From Aquitalea magnusonii (GTDB lineage Bacteria > Pseudomonadota > Gammaproteobacteria > Burkholderiales > Chromobacteriaceae), in assembly GCF_002217795.2 (NCBI RefSeq), contig NZ_AP018823.1, positions 4,788,136-4,852,135 of the forward strand: a stretch of 64,000 nucleotides of DNA. The letters run 5' to 3'. A program made the position numbers and the translations under genes. Shown here in pieces: positions 55,980 through 64,000 of this stretch. The notes beneath the pieces were generated by a model, which was given only the letters and a program-made list of their open reading frames with translations, had not been told where the DNA came from and did not search any database. The number at the start of each line of letters is the position of its first letter. Within the stretch, counting starts at the first letter, position 1.

Positions 55980-57121
55980 ATGGCCTGGATGAGCTGGCCA
56001 ATGCCCGCGCTGTCTTGCTGGATATTTGCCAGCAGGTGATTCCGGCCCGGCCACGCCCGGTGGACAAGCCTTTGTGGCTGTACGGTGCCGGTAATCTGGG
56101 CAAGATGGCCCATGCCTATTTGCAGTGGCTGGGCATTCCGGTGTGCGGTGTGGTGGATCGCCGGGCGGACTTCTGGCGCGAGCAGGCCGAATGGCGTGAC
56201 ATTCCGCTCTTGCTGCCTGAGGAGCTAGACAGCGCGCAGAAGCAGGATTTGCTGGCAGTCACCATTTCCACCTTGCCCTACAGTCGCCTGCAAGCGGAGC
56301 TGCAGGCACAGGGCTGGACGGATATCCAGCCCTTTTATGATGTGGCCGAAGCCTACCGTCACCGCCATCCGCTCAGTAATGGCTGGTTTGCCGGCAGCCT
56401 GTCGGAAGATGAAGTCAGCGGCATGCAGCACACCCTGGCCTTGTGGGAGGACAGTTGTTCGCGCGCGCATTACCTGCAATTTCTTGCCTGGCGCTGCCTG
56501 CGTCAGGACTGGGTGGACCCGCTTTACCCGGTGGCCGTGGAGCAGCGCTATTTCATTCCGGAAGTACGCGCATGCTGGCAGGAGCAGGAGTGCTGGCTGG
56601 ATGTCGGTGCCCATCACGGCGAAGTCAGCCTGCGCATTGTGGCAGAACGTGCGGGTCACACCGACCGCTTTATCCTGATTGAGGCCGATGCGGCCAATGC
56701 CCAGGTGATCCGCCAGCAGGCTCCGGATTTCACCTTGCTGCCATGCTGCGTGGGCGAACGCGCCGCCCGGCAACCCTTTCTGTCCGGCCAGGGCTATGCC
56801 TCCCAGCCCACGCCGCTGTCCGACGAATTTGTTGAGCAAGTAACACTGGATAGCCTGGGGCTGGCCCCCACGGTGATCAAGCTGCACCTGGAAGGGCATG
56901 AACTGGCGGCACTGCGCGGTAGCGTGCAGACGCTGCAGGCACAGCGGCCATTATTGATGATCACCGCGTATCACAACCGGGATGGCATGGCGGCGCTGCC
57001 CTTGTGGCTGGCTGCCCATTTGCCGGACTATCGTTTCCTGTTTCGTCTGCATGGCTGGTGTGGAACGGCTGCACTGATTTACGGCATTCCCATCGAGCGA
57101 GAGTCATTATCACGCGCTTGA
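55961..57121 (+). CDS. FkbM-family methyltransferase with N-terminal Rossmann-like extension
   Basis: A 386-aa protein. The C-terminal part (about 205-375) is an FkbM-type SAM methyltransferase: 'ECWLDVGAHHGEVSLRIV', 'FILIEADAANAQVIRQQ', 'VTLDSLGL' and 'PTVIKLHLEGHELAALRG'. The N-terminal about 190 residues contain 'PLWLYGAGNLGKMAHAYLQWLGIPVCGVVD', which looks like a separate nucleotide-binding fold. It probably O-methylates a sugar. Start overlaps the upstream glycosyltransferase by 19 nt, indicating co-translation. Confidence 0.85.
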   Translation: MLQRQLNGLDELANARAVLLDICQQVIPARPRPVDKPLWLYGAGNLGKMAHAYLQWLGIPVCGVVDRRADFWREQAEWRDIPLLLPEELDSAQKQDLLAVTISTLPYSRLQAELQAQGWTDIQPFYDVAEAYRHRHPLSNGWFAGSLSEDEVSGMQHTLALWEDSCSRAHYLQFLAWRCLRQDWVDPLYPVAVEQRYFIPEVRACWQEQECWLDVGAHHGEVSLRIVAERAGHTDRFILIEADAANAQVIRQQAPDFTLLPCCVGERAARQPFLSGQGYASQPTPLSDEFVEQVTLDSLGLAPTVIKLHLEGHELAALRGSVQTLQAQRPLLMITAYHNRDGMAALPLWLAAHLPDYRFLFRLHGWCGTAALIYGIPIERESLSRA

Positions 57122-57170
57122 GATAGGGTGCTGTTTTCCTGAAATATATTTAATGATTGTGGCCTGAAAT

Positions 57171-57881
57171 ATGGGAAGAGAACTGATTTTTGATTTGGGC
57201 ATGCACGATGGCAGTGATACTGATTACTACCTGAAAAAGGGCTATCAGGTGGTGGCCATTGATGCAAATCCTGCATTATGCCAGCAGGCACAGCAACGAT
57301 TTACTTCCTATCTGCAGCAGGGGCGACTCACCATCCTGAATCTGGCGGTATCGGATATTCCGGGAAAACAGAAATTCTATATTCCTCAGCATCACGAAAA
57401 TCTCGCCAGCTTGTATCTGGAGTGGGCGCAGCGTGAAACGACGGATATCCAGCAAGTCGAGGTGGATTCCATCACGCTGCCGGCTTTGTTCGCCCGCTTC
57501 GGCGTGCCGTTTTATCTGAAAATAGATATCGAAGGGGCCGACTATCAGGCACTGAAGCAATTGCAGCAACAGCCGGTGCTGCCACGTTACATCAGTGTGG
57601 AAGATTGTCGTTTTGGATTCGATTATCTCGCCATCCTGCATCAGCTGGGTTATTCCGCATTCAAACTGCAAGATCAATCCATCATTCCGCAATTGCAAGA
57701 TAGTGAGCTGGGCATGTGTTTCTCCCCCGGTTGCTCTGGCCCGTTAGGCGAGGAAACGACGGGGGAGTGGTTGAGTTATCAGCAAATGCTGGAGAAATAT
57801 TCAAGCGAGGTGCGTAAACCAGATGGCAGCCGAATTGCCAGTCGTGATCGCTGGTTCGATTTGCACGCAAGGCATGACTAA
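57171..57881 (+). CDS. FkbM-family methyltransferase
   Basis: A 236-aa SAM-dependent methyltransferase: 'ELIFDLGMHDGSDTDYYLKKGYQVVAIDANPALCQQA' gives the SAM-binding motif, and 'PFYLKIDIEGADYQALKQLQ' is the FkbM hallmark (KIDIEGxE/D). It may methylate a glycan hydroxyl. Base composition is visibly more AT-rich than the flanking genes, and the 5' region (57122-57170) also is, suggesting separate acquisition (inference). It lies 49 bp after the previous methyltransferase gene. Confidence 0.88.
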   Translation: MGRELIFDLGMHDGSDTDYYLKKGYQVVAIDANPALCQQAQQRFTSYLQQGRLTILNLAVSDIPGKQKFYIPQHHENLASLYLEWAQRETTDIQQVEVDSITLPALFARFGVPFYLKIDIEGADYQALKQLQQQPVLPRYISVEDCRFGFDYLAILHQLGYSAFKLQDQSIIPQLQDSELGMCFSPGCSGPLGEETTGEWLSYQQMLEKYSSEVRKPDGSRIASRDRWFDLHARHD

Positions 57882-57989
57882 GACGCTGATGATGGTCGAC
57901 CGCGCTGGCGCTAAGGCCTATGGTATCGTACAGCACATTCTGCACACATCTGTGGCAGCTCATCATGATTCATGGGAAGGTGAATGGGG

Positions 57990-60900
57990 ATGGCAGGCAT
58001 GAAGACTCTGTTCTTGTTGGTAGAAAATAAAGCGCAATGGCGGCAGTTTGATGAGGTCATGGCCTTGCAGCATTTTGATGACATTGCACCGGTCTTTATT
58101 GTCCATCAGGAACTAGAGCAAGACATTGCACAATCCACTGTGCCATTCCCTATCCGTTTTGTTCCCTTCAATAACGGCCTGCCCATGCTGGCCGGGGCAG
58201 ACCTGGATGTAGCCGGAGAATGGTTGGGCTTTGCCTCACCGGGCAGCTATTTGCTGCAACAGCCTTGGCAGGAAGGCCCCGATGCCGACTGGGTGGTGAC
58301 TGACTGGTGGGCTTCCCTGCAAGACAAGCTGCCCTTCCGCCACGAACGCAGCATGCAGGAGGCGCAGGACTACCGCCTGCATGTGTTGCAGGATCTGAGC
58401 GCCTGGCAGCAACTGCTGCAACGTAGTCACGATCCTGCCTGGCTGCTGCTGGATCAGCCGATAAGCTGGTTGCGCAAGGAATGGCTGCTGCAAGATGCCG
58501 CTCCGGAGGCTTGCATGGTGCCGTGCGAGTGGCTGCAGCACAGGCTGCTGAGCGATCTGCAGCAAGGCAAGGCGGTGCGCCTGCAGGTGCTGCCGCTTGC
58601 CGCAGCGCTATTGCCGGTACTGAACAGCCTGCCCGAGCAGACGCAGGTGCAAGCTTCGCAACGTGAAATGGTGGGCTGGCTGCTGCTGTTGCTGGGGCAG
58701 AATCCGGGTCAGCCAGCCATGCGCCAGACCGTACTGTCCCTGTTACAGCAGCATCGCCCCTGGCTGTTGACGCCACGGGCATCCCAAGATTCCGCCTATG
58801 CGGTGCTGGCCGAGGTATTCCGCGAGAATTGTCCCGATGCACCGCAGTTGGCGCATGTGCTGCAACAGGGCCGTGACTGGGTGCTGGTGGCCGAAGAGCA
58901 GTTCGATGCCATCCAGGTGGTGAGCCGGCAGCAGGCCCAGGTATGGGCACAGCGCGCTGACAGTCTGCGTCCTGGGGCAATCCGCAGCGAGGTGGTGCGT
59001 ATCGACCGCGTGGTCATCATGGAGGCGTTTGATGCCACCTGGCTGGATGCGTCGGGCTGCATTTTCCAGCTGATGGCCCTGTATCGCCAGCAAGATGGCC
59101 GCTGGGTGCTGCCGGCGCTGTTGCAAACTTGGCCGGCGGCCTTGCTTGATACGCTGGCCGCCATGCTCAGCACCATGGCTGTGCAGTCGCGCCGCAACGA
59201 AGTGGTGGTGCTGGACGGCAGCTTTGCCCGCGAGCTGGGCGATATCGGCAATGGCCGCTTCCTGCCCGGCATGGAGGGCTATGCCACCCTGGTGCAACAT
59301 ACTGCGCGTTATCGTTTTGCCGCCGCCCAGCCCAGCCTGGGCCGTGTGCTGGATTGCGCCTCGGGTGCTGGCTATGGCTGGCAAGTGCTCAATGATGGCG
59401 GCAGCATGCAAAGCTATACCGGCATCGATCTGAACCCGGACGCCATTGCCTTTTCGCGCCGTTTCATCCCGCAGGCACCGGCCAGTTGCCAGTTTGAAGC
59501 GCGTCTGCTGAATACCTTGCCCGCGGCGGCTTTTGATACGGTGATTTCCTTCGAAACCATCGAACACACCGACGACCCGGAAATCTTCCTGTGGGAGCTG
59601 TCTGAGCGGCTGGCTCCTGGTGGCCGCCTGTTGCTCAGCCTGCCGACCGAGCGTTGGGCCGGCACGCATCTTAACCCCACACACTGGACCAACTGGAATG
59701 AGCAGCGGGTACGCCGCCTGTGCGAACGGGTATTCGCACAGGTCCGCATCATCCGGCTGCGTCTGTCGCTAGTTACCCCGGAGACCTTCCAGTCCGGCTT
59801 GTTGCATCAGGGGCTGGCCGATGCCGGCGAGGACGAAGGTTTCGTGCTGGAACTGCAGCAGCCGCATCCGCGCCAGTTACCGCCACGCGTGGTGGTGCAG
59901 CGCCGCTTTGCCATGGGTGATGCCTTGCTGGCCAGCAGCCTGTTTCCGGCCTTGCGCCAGCAATACCCCGGTCATCAGCTGGTGATGAAAACCGAGGTGG
60001 TGGAAGCGTTTCAGGCGGTGCCGGAACTGGACATCGTTGGCGGCATGACGATTGCACTGCGTGAGGACGATGTATTCATCAACCTCGACAATGCCTATGA
60101 AGAAGCACGCGCCTTACACATCATCGATGCCTATGCCGCCCGCGCCGAGGTGACGGCGGGCAAGCCGCAACTGCCGCGCTTGCTGCAGGATTACCGCATG
60201 CTGGCCGGCAAGGTGCTCAAGGCCGGCTGGTTGGCGCAACGCCGTCCGGCGTATCTGGTGGCCATCCACATGGCCGCCGCCTCGCCAGACCGCATCTGGC
60301 CGCAGCCACATTGGCTCAAGCTGTTGTCGGCCTTGCAGCAGCACGATATCGGCATACTGCTGCTGGGTGGGGCCAAGGACACCAAGGCACAGTCCTTGCC
60401 ACGGGCCTTGCAAAAGAATCTGATTGCCATGGTGGCAGAGGGCAGTCTTGCCGAAACGGCTGCCGCCATTGCGGTGGCGGATGTGCTGATTGCGCCGGAC
60501 TCCGGCCTGATTCACATTGCCAATGCGGTCGGCACGCCGGTAGTGGGCTTGTTTGGCATGGCCTTGCCGGAAACCCGGCTGGCAAGGGATGGGGTCTCGG
60601 TCGGCCTGATTGCCGATATCGAATGCAAAGGCTGCCTGGCACAGCTTGCGCCCGATGCCTTGCCCCTGTGCCGGCGCGGTCATGCCTATTGCATGGATGA
60701 ACTCAAGCCCTTTACTGTCCAGCAGGCCACCGAGCAATTGCTGGCCAGCCGTCCGCCCTTCCAGTGGCAGGGCCGTTTGCTGCATGCCTTGCCGCTTCCC
60801 TACGGTGAAGCCGCATTCATCACCGCGCGGGCCCAGGCGACGCCCTTGATTCCTGCGGAAGTCGCCCCTGGCGAAACCGCCGTGCTCAGTGGTGTGGAAA

Positions 60901-63900
60901 CCTCCGGGCTCTCCGGATTGCCCTTGCTGCATACCGCACGACGCCCGGCACCGGTTCCTCAGACCGAGCAGGCGGCGTTTCCACCGGCAGAAAAGATCCG
61001 CATCGGCATTCTGTCGGGCGATGTGCTGGATGGCGCTTGCATGCGGCTGCGCCTGTTCGATCCGTTCAGCCTGCTTTCCCCTTGGCTGGATGCGGTGTAT
61101 TTCCCTGGCAACGGTATGGTGGGCTGTGCAGCGGAAGCGGTGGATATAGACGCTTTTGCCGATTGGGCCGATGTGTTCGTGATGCAACGTGGCATTTGCA
61201 GCACGCGCAATCAGGATTTCGTCGACAAACTGCTGGGCACCGGCAAACCGGTGATTTTTGAGCTGGATGACTGGCTGCCGGCCCTGCCCGCGGCACATCC
61301 GCAGTACAACGACTTTTCGCCGTATGATCTGTGGCGTTTCTGGCAGCAGCACCTGCCGCAATGCATTGCGGCCACGGTAAGCACTGCGCCGCTGGCCCAC
61401 CAGCTAAAACCGCTGATCAACGACATCCGCATCATCCCCAATGCGCTGTCACAGGCGTATTACGGCGCATTGCCGCCACGCCAGCGCAAGTCGGCCGACA
61501 CACCGTTGACCATCGGCTTTGCCGGCACCTCCACCCACGTTGGTGATGTGAAGATGATCAACCAGGCCTTGCTGAACATCCAGCAACGCTTTGGCCAGGC
61601 CCAGGTGCGCTTTGTATTCTGGGGCTGCGTGCCGCTGGGTTTCGAAAACGCCTCCAATGTGCGCGTGGTCAATAAATCGGTTAATTACCCCGACTATCTG
61701 CGCGAGCTGCATCGCCTGGAGCTGGATATTGCGCTGGCCCCGCTGGAGGACAGCGTATTCAATCACGGCAAGTCCGATCTGAAATGGCTGGAGTACACCG
61801 CCGTCGGCGCGGCGGCAGTGGTCAGCGATGTGGCCGCCTATCAGGAGGCCAAGCAGCTTGGCCTGGCAGCAGTGGTGAGCAATGACACCCAGAGCTGGGA
61901 AGAGGCCATTGCCCGTCTGATCGAGGATGAAGCCTACCGTCACGATCTGCAGTCACGTTCCCATGCCTATCTGCAGCAAAGGGCCACCATGGAAAGCCAG
62001 CTTGGCCACTGGGTGAAACTGTTGCAAGACGTACTGCCAGCCGCCCAAGCTCGGGTGCTGGACAGTTATGCCAGCGCACGACATGGTGCAGTCAACACCA
62101 AGTCGGTGTCCTTGATGCATGCCGACCAATACCGTGCCTGGAGCAAATGGGAAAGAAACCATCAGCTCAGGGAAATCGATGCCGAGATGATGGCCGAGCG
62201 CATGATCACCCAATGGCGGCAGCAGCCGGCGTTCTTGTTGATCATGACGGTATCCCAGGCCGAGCGCGAACGCCTGGCCGTGACGCTGGAGAGCCTGGGC
62301 AGCCAGATGTACCAGGGCTGGAAGCTGATCGTGCTGGCCGATTTTGCCCAGCCCGATCCCATCTTCACTGGCAATGACACCTTGGGTTGGCTGCAACTGG
62401 AAACGCTGGACGATGCCCAGTTGCTGTGTGCCGCCCTCAATGGCCTGCTAGGCGAGGTGCAGGGCGACTGGGTGATGCTGCTGCCCGCCGGTACCGCCCT
62501 GGCACCGCAATTGCTGTTACGCCTGGGGGATGCCATTCAGGCGCAGCCACAGGCCCTGGCGATTTATACCGACCACGACAGTTATACCCAGCCCGGCTGC
62601 TATGTGCAGCCGGCGCTCAAGCCCGATTTCTCGCTGGATTATCTGCGCGCCTTCGATTACATCGACAGTGCCGTGGCCCTGTCCTACCAGGGGCTGGCCA
62701 GCCTGGGCGGCTTCGAGCCTTATCCGGGGGCGGAGCAATGGAATCATCTGTTGCGGCTGGCCGAAAACTACGGCTTGGGCGTGGTGCATCATATTGACGA
62801 AGTGCTGTGCCACCTGCCAGCACGGGTGCCGGGTGTTGATCACCAGCGTGAAGCAGCACGGCGTGTGGCCCTGGAAAACCATCTGCAGCGGCTGGGTATC
62901 GCAGCCACGGTGAGCAGCGGCTATGTGGACAACACCCTGCATGTGGATTACCAGATCACCGGCACCCCGCTGGTTTCGGTCATCATTCCCACCCGCGACA
63001 AGCTGGAATACCTGCAGCCCTGCGTGGAAAGCCTGTTTGCCAATACCCGCTATCCGCATTTCGAGCTGCTGATTGTGGATAACGCTTCAGTCGATCCGGA
63101 CACCCTGCATTTTTATGCCGATCTGCAGCAGGACTATCCGGGGCGGGTGCGCATCATCGATTACCCGCAGCCATTCAATTTCTCGGCACAGTGCAATGCC
63201 GGTGTTGCCGCAGCACAGGGCGACTATGTGCTGTTGCTCAATAACGATACCGAGGTGATCCAGCCAGAATGGCTGGAAAGGCTGATCGGCATTGCCCAGC
63301 GTCCGGAAGTGGGCGCGGTTGGCCCAAGGCTGGTATACCCCGAGATCGGCCGCATCCAGCATGCCGGCATCGTGCTGGGCCTGCCGGCCGGCATGTTGTC
63401 CGTGGCCGACCATGTGCATGAGAAAGCCGCGCTGGACGAGCCGGGCTACATGAATCGCCTGTTGACCGAGCAGAACTACTCTGCCGTGACCGCGGCCTGC
63501 CTGCTGGTATCCAAAGAAAAATACCTGGCAGTCAACGGTTTTGATGCCAGTGATCTGACCGTGTTGTTCAATGACGTCGACTTCTGCCTCAAGCTGCAGC
63601 AGCAGGGCTTGCTGAATGTATTCACACCCTATGTCACGCTGGTACACCACCATGCCAAGAGTATCGGCAAGCAGACATTCGATCCCACCATCGCCTTGCA
63701 TGCCGCAGTGCGCGAACAGAAAGAACTGGGCGTCATGCTCAAGCGCTGGTTGCCGACACTGGCCCACGATCCGGCCTATAACCGCCACTTGAGCCTGCGG
63801 GCGCGCGACATGGCGATTGAAAACATCTGCGCGGTAAACTGGCTGCCCCAGCAACAAGGGCGTACCAAGGTATTGGGCCTGCCGGTTGCCGGCGGCAGTG

Positions 63901-64000
63901 GTGAGTACCGCGTCTCCTTGCCATTCAATGCCTTGCAGCAGGGCGGCCGCCTGGATACCAACCTGATTTCCCCGGTGAAGGGCGGTGCCATGCCGGTACT
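57990..64000 (+). CDS. Giant multi-domain glycosyltransferase/methyltransferase (3' end outside window)
   Basis: One uninterrupted frame of 2,003 codons reaches the window edge with no stop. Modules: residues 1-430 unassigned; about 430-600 a class I SAM methyltransferase ('GRVLDCASGAGYGWQVL' at 451, 'VISFETIEHTDDPEIFLWEL'); about 634-915 a GT9/heptosyltransferase-like domain ('FAMGDALLASSLFPALRQQY', 'VADVLIAPDSGLIHIANAVG'); about 1002-1350 a GT-B domain ('VIFELDDWLPALP', 'LTIGFAGTSTHVGD'); about 1413-1620 a degenerate GT2; about 1659-1920 a full GT2 ('VSVIIPTRDKLEYLQPCVES', 'LLLNNDTEV', 'LFNDVDFCLKLQQQG'). ATGs at 57984, 57990 and 57999 are possible; GGAAGG at 57975-57980 favours 57990. It probably builds several linkages of a surface glycan. 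Confidence 0.9.
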   Translation, partial: MAGMKTLFLLVENKAQWRQFDEVMALQHFDDIAPVFIVHQELEQDIAQSTVPFPIRFVPFNNGLPMLAGADLDVAGEWLGFASPGSYLLQQPWQEGPDADWVVTDWWASLQDKLPFRHERSMQEAQDYRLHVLQDLSAWQQLLQRSHDPAWLLLDQPISWLRKEWLLQDAAPEACMVPCEWLQHRLLSDLQQGKAVRLQVLPLAAALLPVLNSLPEQTQVQASQREMVGWLLLLLGQNPGQPAMRQTVLSLLQQHRPWLLTPRASQDSAYAVLAEVFRENCPDAPQLAHVLQQGRDWVLVAEEQFDAIQVVSRQQAQVWAQRADSLRPGAIRSEVVRIDRVVIMEAFDATWLDASGCIFQLMALYRQQDGRWVLPALLQTWPAALLDTLAAMLSTMAVQSRRNEVVVLDGSFARELGDIGNGRFLPGMEGYATLVQHTARYRFAAAQPSLGRVLDCASGAGYGWQVLNDGGSMQSYTGIDLNPDAIAFSRRFIPQAPASCQFEARLLNTLPAAAFDTVISFETIEHTDDPEIFLWELSERLAPGGRLLLSLPTERWAGTHLNPTHWTNWNEQRVRRLCERVFAQVRIIRLRLSLVTPETFQSGLLHQGLADAGEDEGFVLELQQPHPRQLPPRVVVQRRFAMGDALLASSLFPALRQQYPGHQLVMKTEVVEAFQAVPELDIVGGMTIALREDDVFINLDNAYEEARALHIIDAYAARAEVTAGKPQLPRLLQDYRMLAGKVLKAGWLAQRRPAYLVAIHMAAASPDRIWPQPHWLKLLSALQQHDIGILLLGGAKDTKAQSLPRALQKNLIAMVAEGSLAETAAAIAVADVLIAPDSGLIHIANAVGTPVVGLFGMALPETRLARDGVSVGLIADIECKGCLAQLAPDALPLCRRGHAYCMDELKPFTVQQATEQLLASRPPFQWQGRLLHALPLPYGEAAFITARAQATPLIPAEVAPGETAVLSGVETSGLSGLPLLHTARRPAPVPQTEQAAFPPAEKIRIGILSGDVLDGACMRLRLFDPFSLLSPWLDAVYFPGNGMVGCAAEAVDIDAFADWADVFVMQRGICSTRNQDFVDKLLGTGKPVIFELDDWLPALPAAHPQYNDFSPYDLWRFWQQHLPQCIAATVSTAPLAHQLKPLINDIRIIPNALSQAYYGALPPRQRKSADTPLTIGFAGTSTHVGDVKMINQALLNIQQRFGQAQVRFVFWGCVPLGFENASNVRVVNKSVNYPDYLRELHRLELDIALAPLEDSVFNHGKSDLKWLEYTAVGAAAVVSDVAAYQEAKQLGLAAVVSNDTQSWEEAIARLIEDEAYRHDLQSRSHAYLQQRATMESQLGHWVKLLQDVLPAAQARVLDSYASARHGAVNTKSVSLMHADQYRAWSKWERNHQLREIDAEMMAERMITQWRQQPAFLLIMTVSQAERERLAVTLESLGSQMYQGWKLIVLADFAQPDPIFTGNDTLGWLQLETLDDAQLLCAALNGLLGEVQGDWVMLLPAGTALAPQLLLRLGDAIQAQPQALAIYTDHDSYTQPGCYVQPALKPDFSLDYLRAFDYIDSAVALSYQGLASLGGFEPYPGAEQWNHLLRLAENYGLGVVHHIDEVLCHLPARVPGVDHQREAARRVALENHLQRLGIAATVSSGYVDNTLHVDYQITGTPLVSVIIPTRDKLEYLQPCVESLFANTRYPHFELLIVDNASVDPDTLHFYADLQQDYPGRVRIIDYPQPFNFSAQCNAGVAAAQGDYVLLLNNDTEVIQPEWLERLIGIAQRPEVGAVGPRLVYPEIGRIQHAGIVLGLPAGMLSVADHVHEKAALDEPGYMNRLLTEQNYSAVTAACLLVSKEKYLAVNGFDASDLTVLFNDVDFCLKLQQQGLLNVFTPYVTLVHHHAKSIGKQTFDPTIALHAAVREQKELGVMLKRWLPTLAHDPAYNRHLSLRARDMAIENICAVNWLPQQQGRTKVLGLPVAGGSGEYRVSLPFNALQQGGRLDTNLISPVKGGAMPV

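Noticed and set aside
58168..63991. Numerous minus-strand frames of 90-430 codons
   Set aside because: All are antisense to the continuous plus-strand giant gene, whose translation shows consecutive recognisable domains.

Overview
The window looks like a chromosomal segment of a GC-rich betaproteobacterium, most likely order Neisseriales, family Chromobacteriaceae (Chromobacterium/Aquitalea/Vogesella type). This is inferred from the style of the proteins (SMC, ZipA, LigA, GabT/GabD, RfbH) and gene organisation, not from a database search. No tRNA, CRISPR array, transposase, integrase or phage gene was found. Coding density is high, and intrinsic terminators are easy to see between many convergent units.

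Layout. 1-1.95 kb: 3' end of an rRNA operon (23S tail and two tandem 5S genes separated by a terminator). 1.97-6.7 kb: a MocR/PdxR-type regulator coupled to a DUF523 gene, a divergent rhodanese-GNAT pair, and an uncharacterised 479-aa protein. 6.8-9.7 kb: gabTD (GABA catabolism). 9.9-16.0 kb: a four-gene TetR-adaptor-RND-TolC efflux operon. 16.2-17.7 kb: argB and a CBS-domain protein. 17.7-23 kb: an IclR regulator divergent from gcdH, then a CaiB/BaiF CoA-transferase and ETF-ubiquinone oxidoreductase, which together make a glutarate/glutaryl-CoA branch of lysine or aromatic catabolism feeding electrons to quinone. 23.1-25.8 kb: an attenuator-like leader ORF rich in aromatic codons, two uncharacterised genes, DUF3820 and YlqF. 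25.8-29.3 kb: a gene-poor stretch, an MHS-family transporter and an amidase. 29.4-36.1 kb (minus strand): hpt, galU, a TPR-glycosyltransferase protein, ligA, zipA.

36.2-41.1 kb: moaA, a MarR-cytochrome b561-YceI-YceI operon with clear operator palindromes, and narK with an FNR-type promoter. This block separates smc (41.2-44.7 kb) from zipA-ligA, genes that commonly lie together in this group. 44.9-47.7 kb: yqgE, ruvX, two tandem DUF3592 membrane proteins and a methylthioinosine phosphorylase-like gene.

47.8 kb to the right edge is a surface-polysaccharide locus on the plus strand with short gaps or overlaps. RfbH (C-3 dehydrase), RfbF, RfbG, an RmlC-like epimerase and an SDR reductase should make a CDP-3,6-dideoxyhexose. 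A GT2, a radical SAM/SPASM enzyme, a GT4-like enzyme and two FkbM-type methyltransferases follow. Last comes a giant open frame of at least 2,003 codons that carries a methyltransferase, a GT9-like, a GT4-like and two GT2-like modules and runs off the window.

The most interesting items are the orphan aromatic leader/attenuator at 23.1 kb, the giant multi-module glycan enzyme, the unusual N-terminal extension on RfbH, and the radical SAM enzyme in the polysaccharide operon. Several well-formed operator palindromes sit beside their likely regulators.
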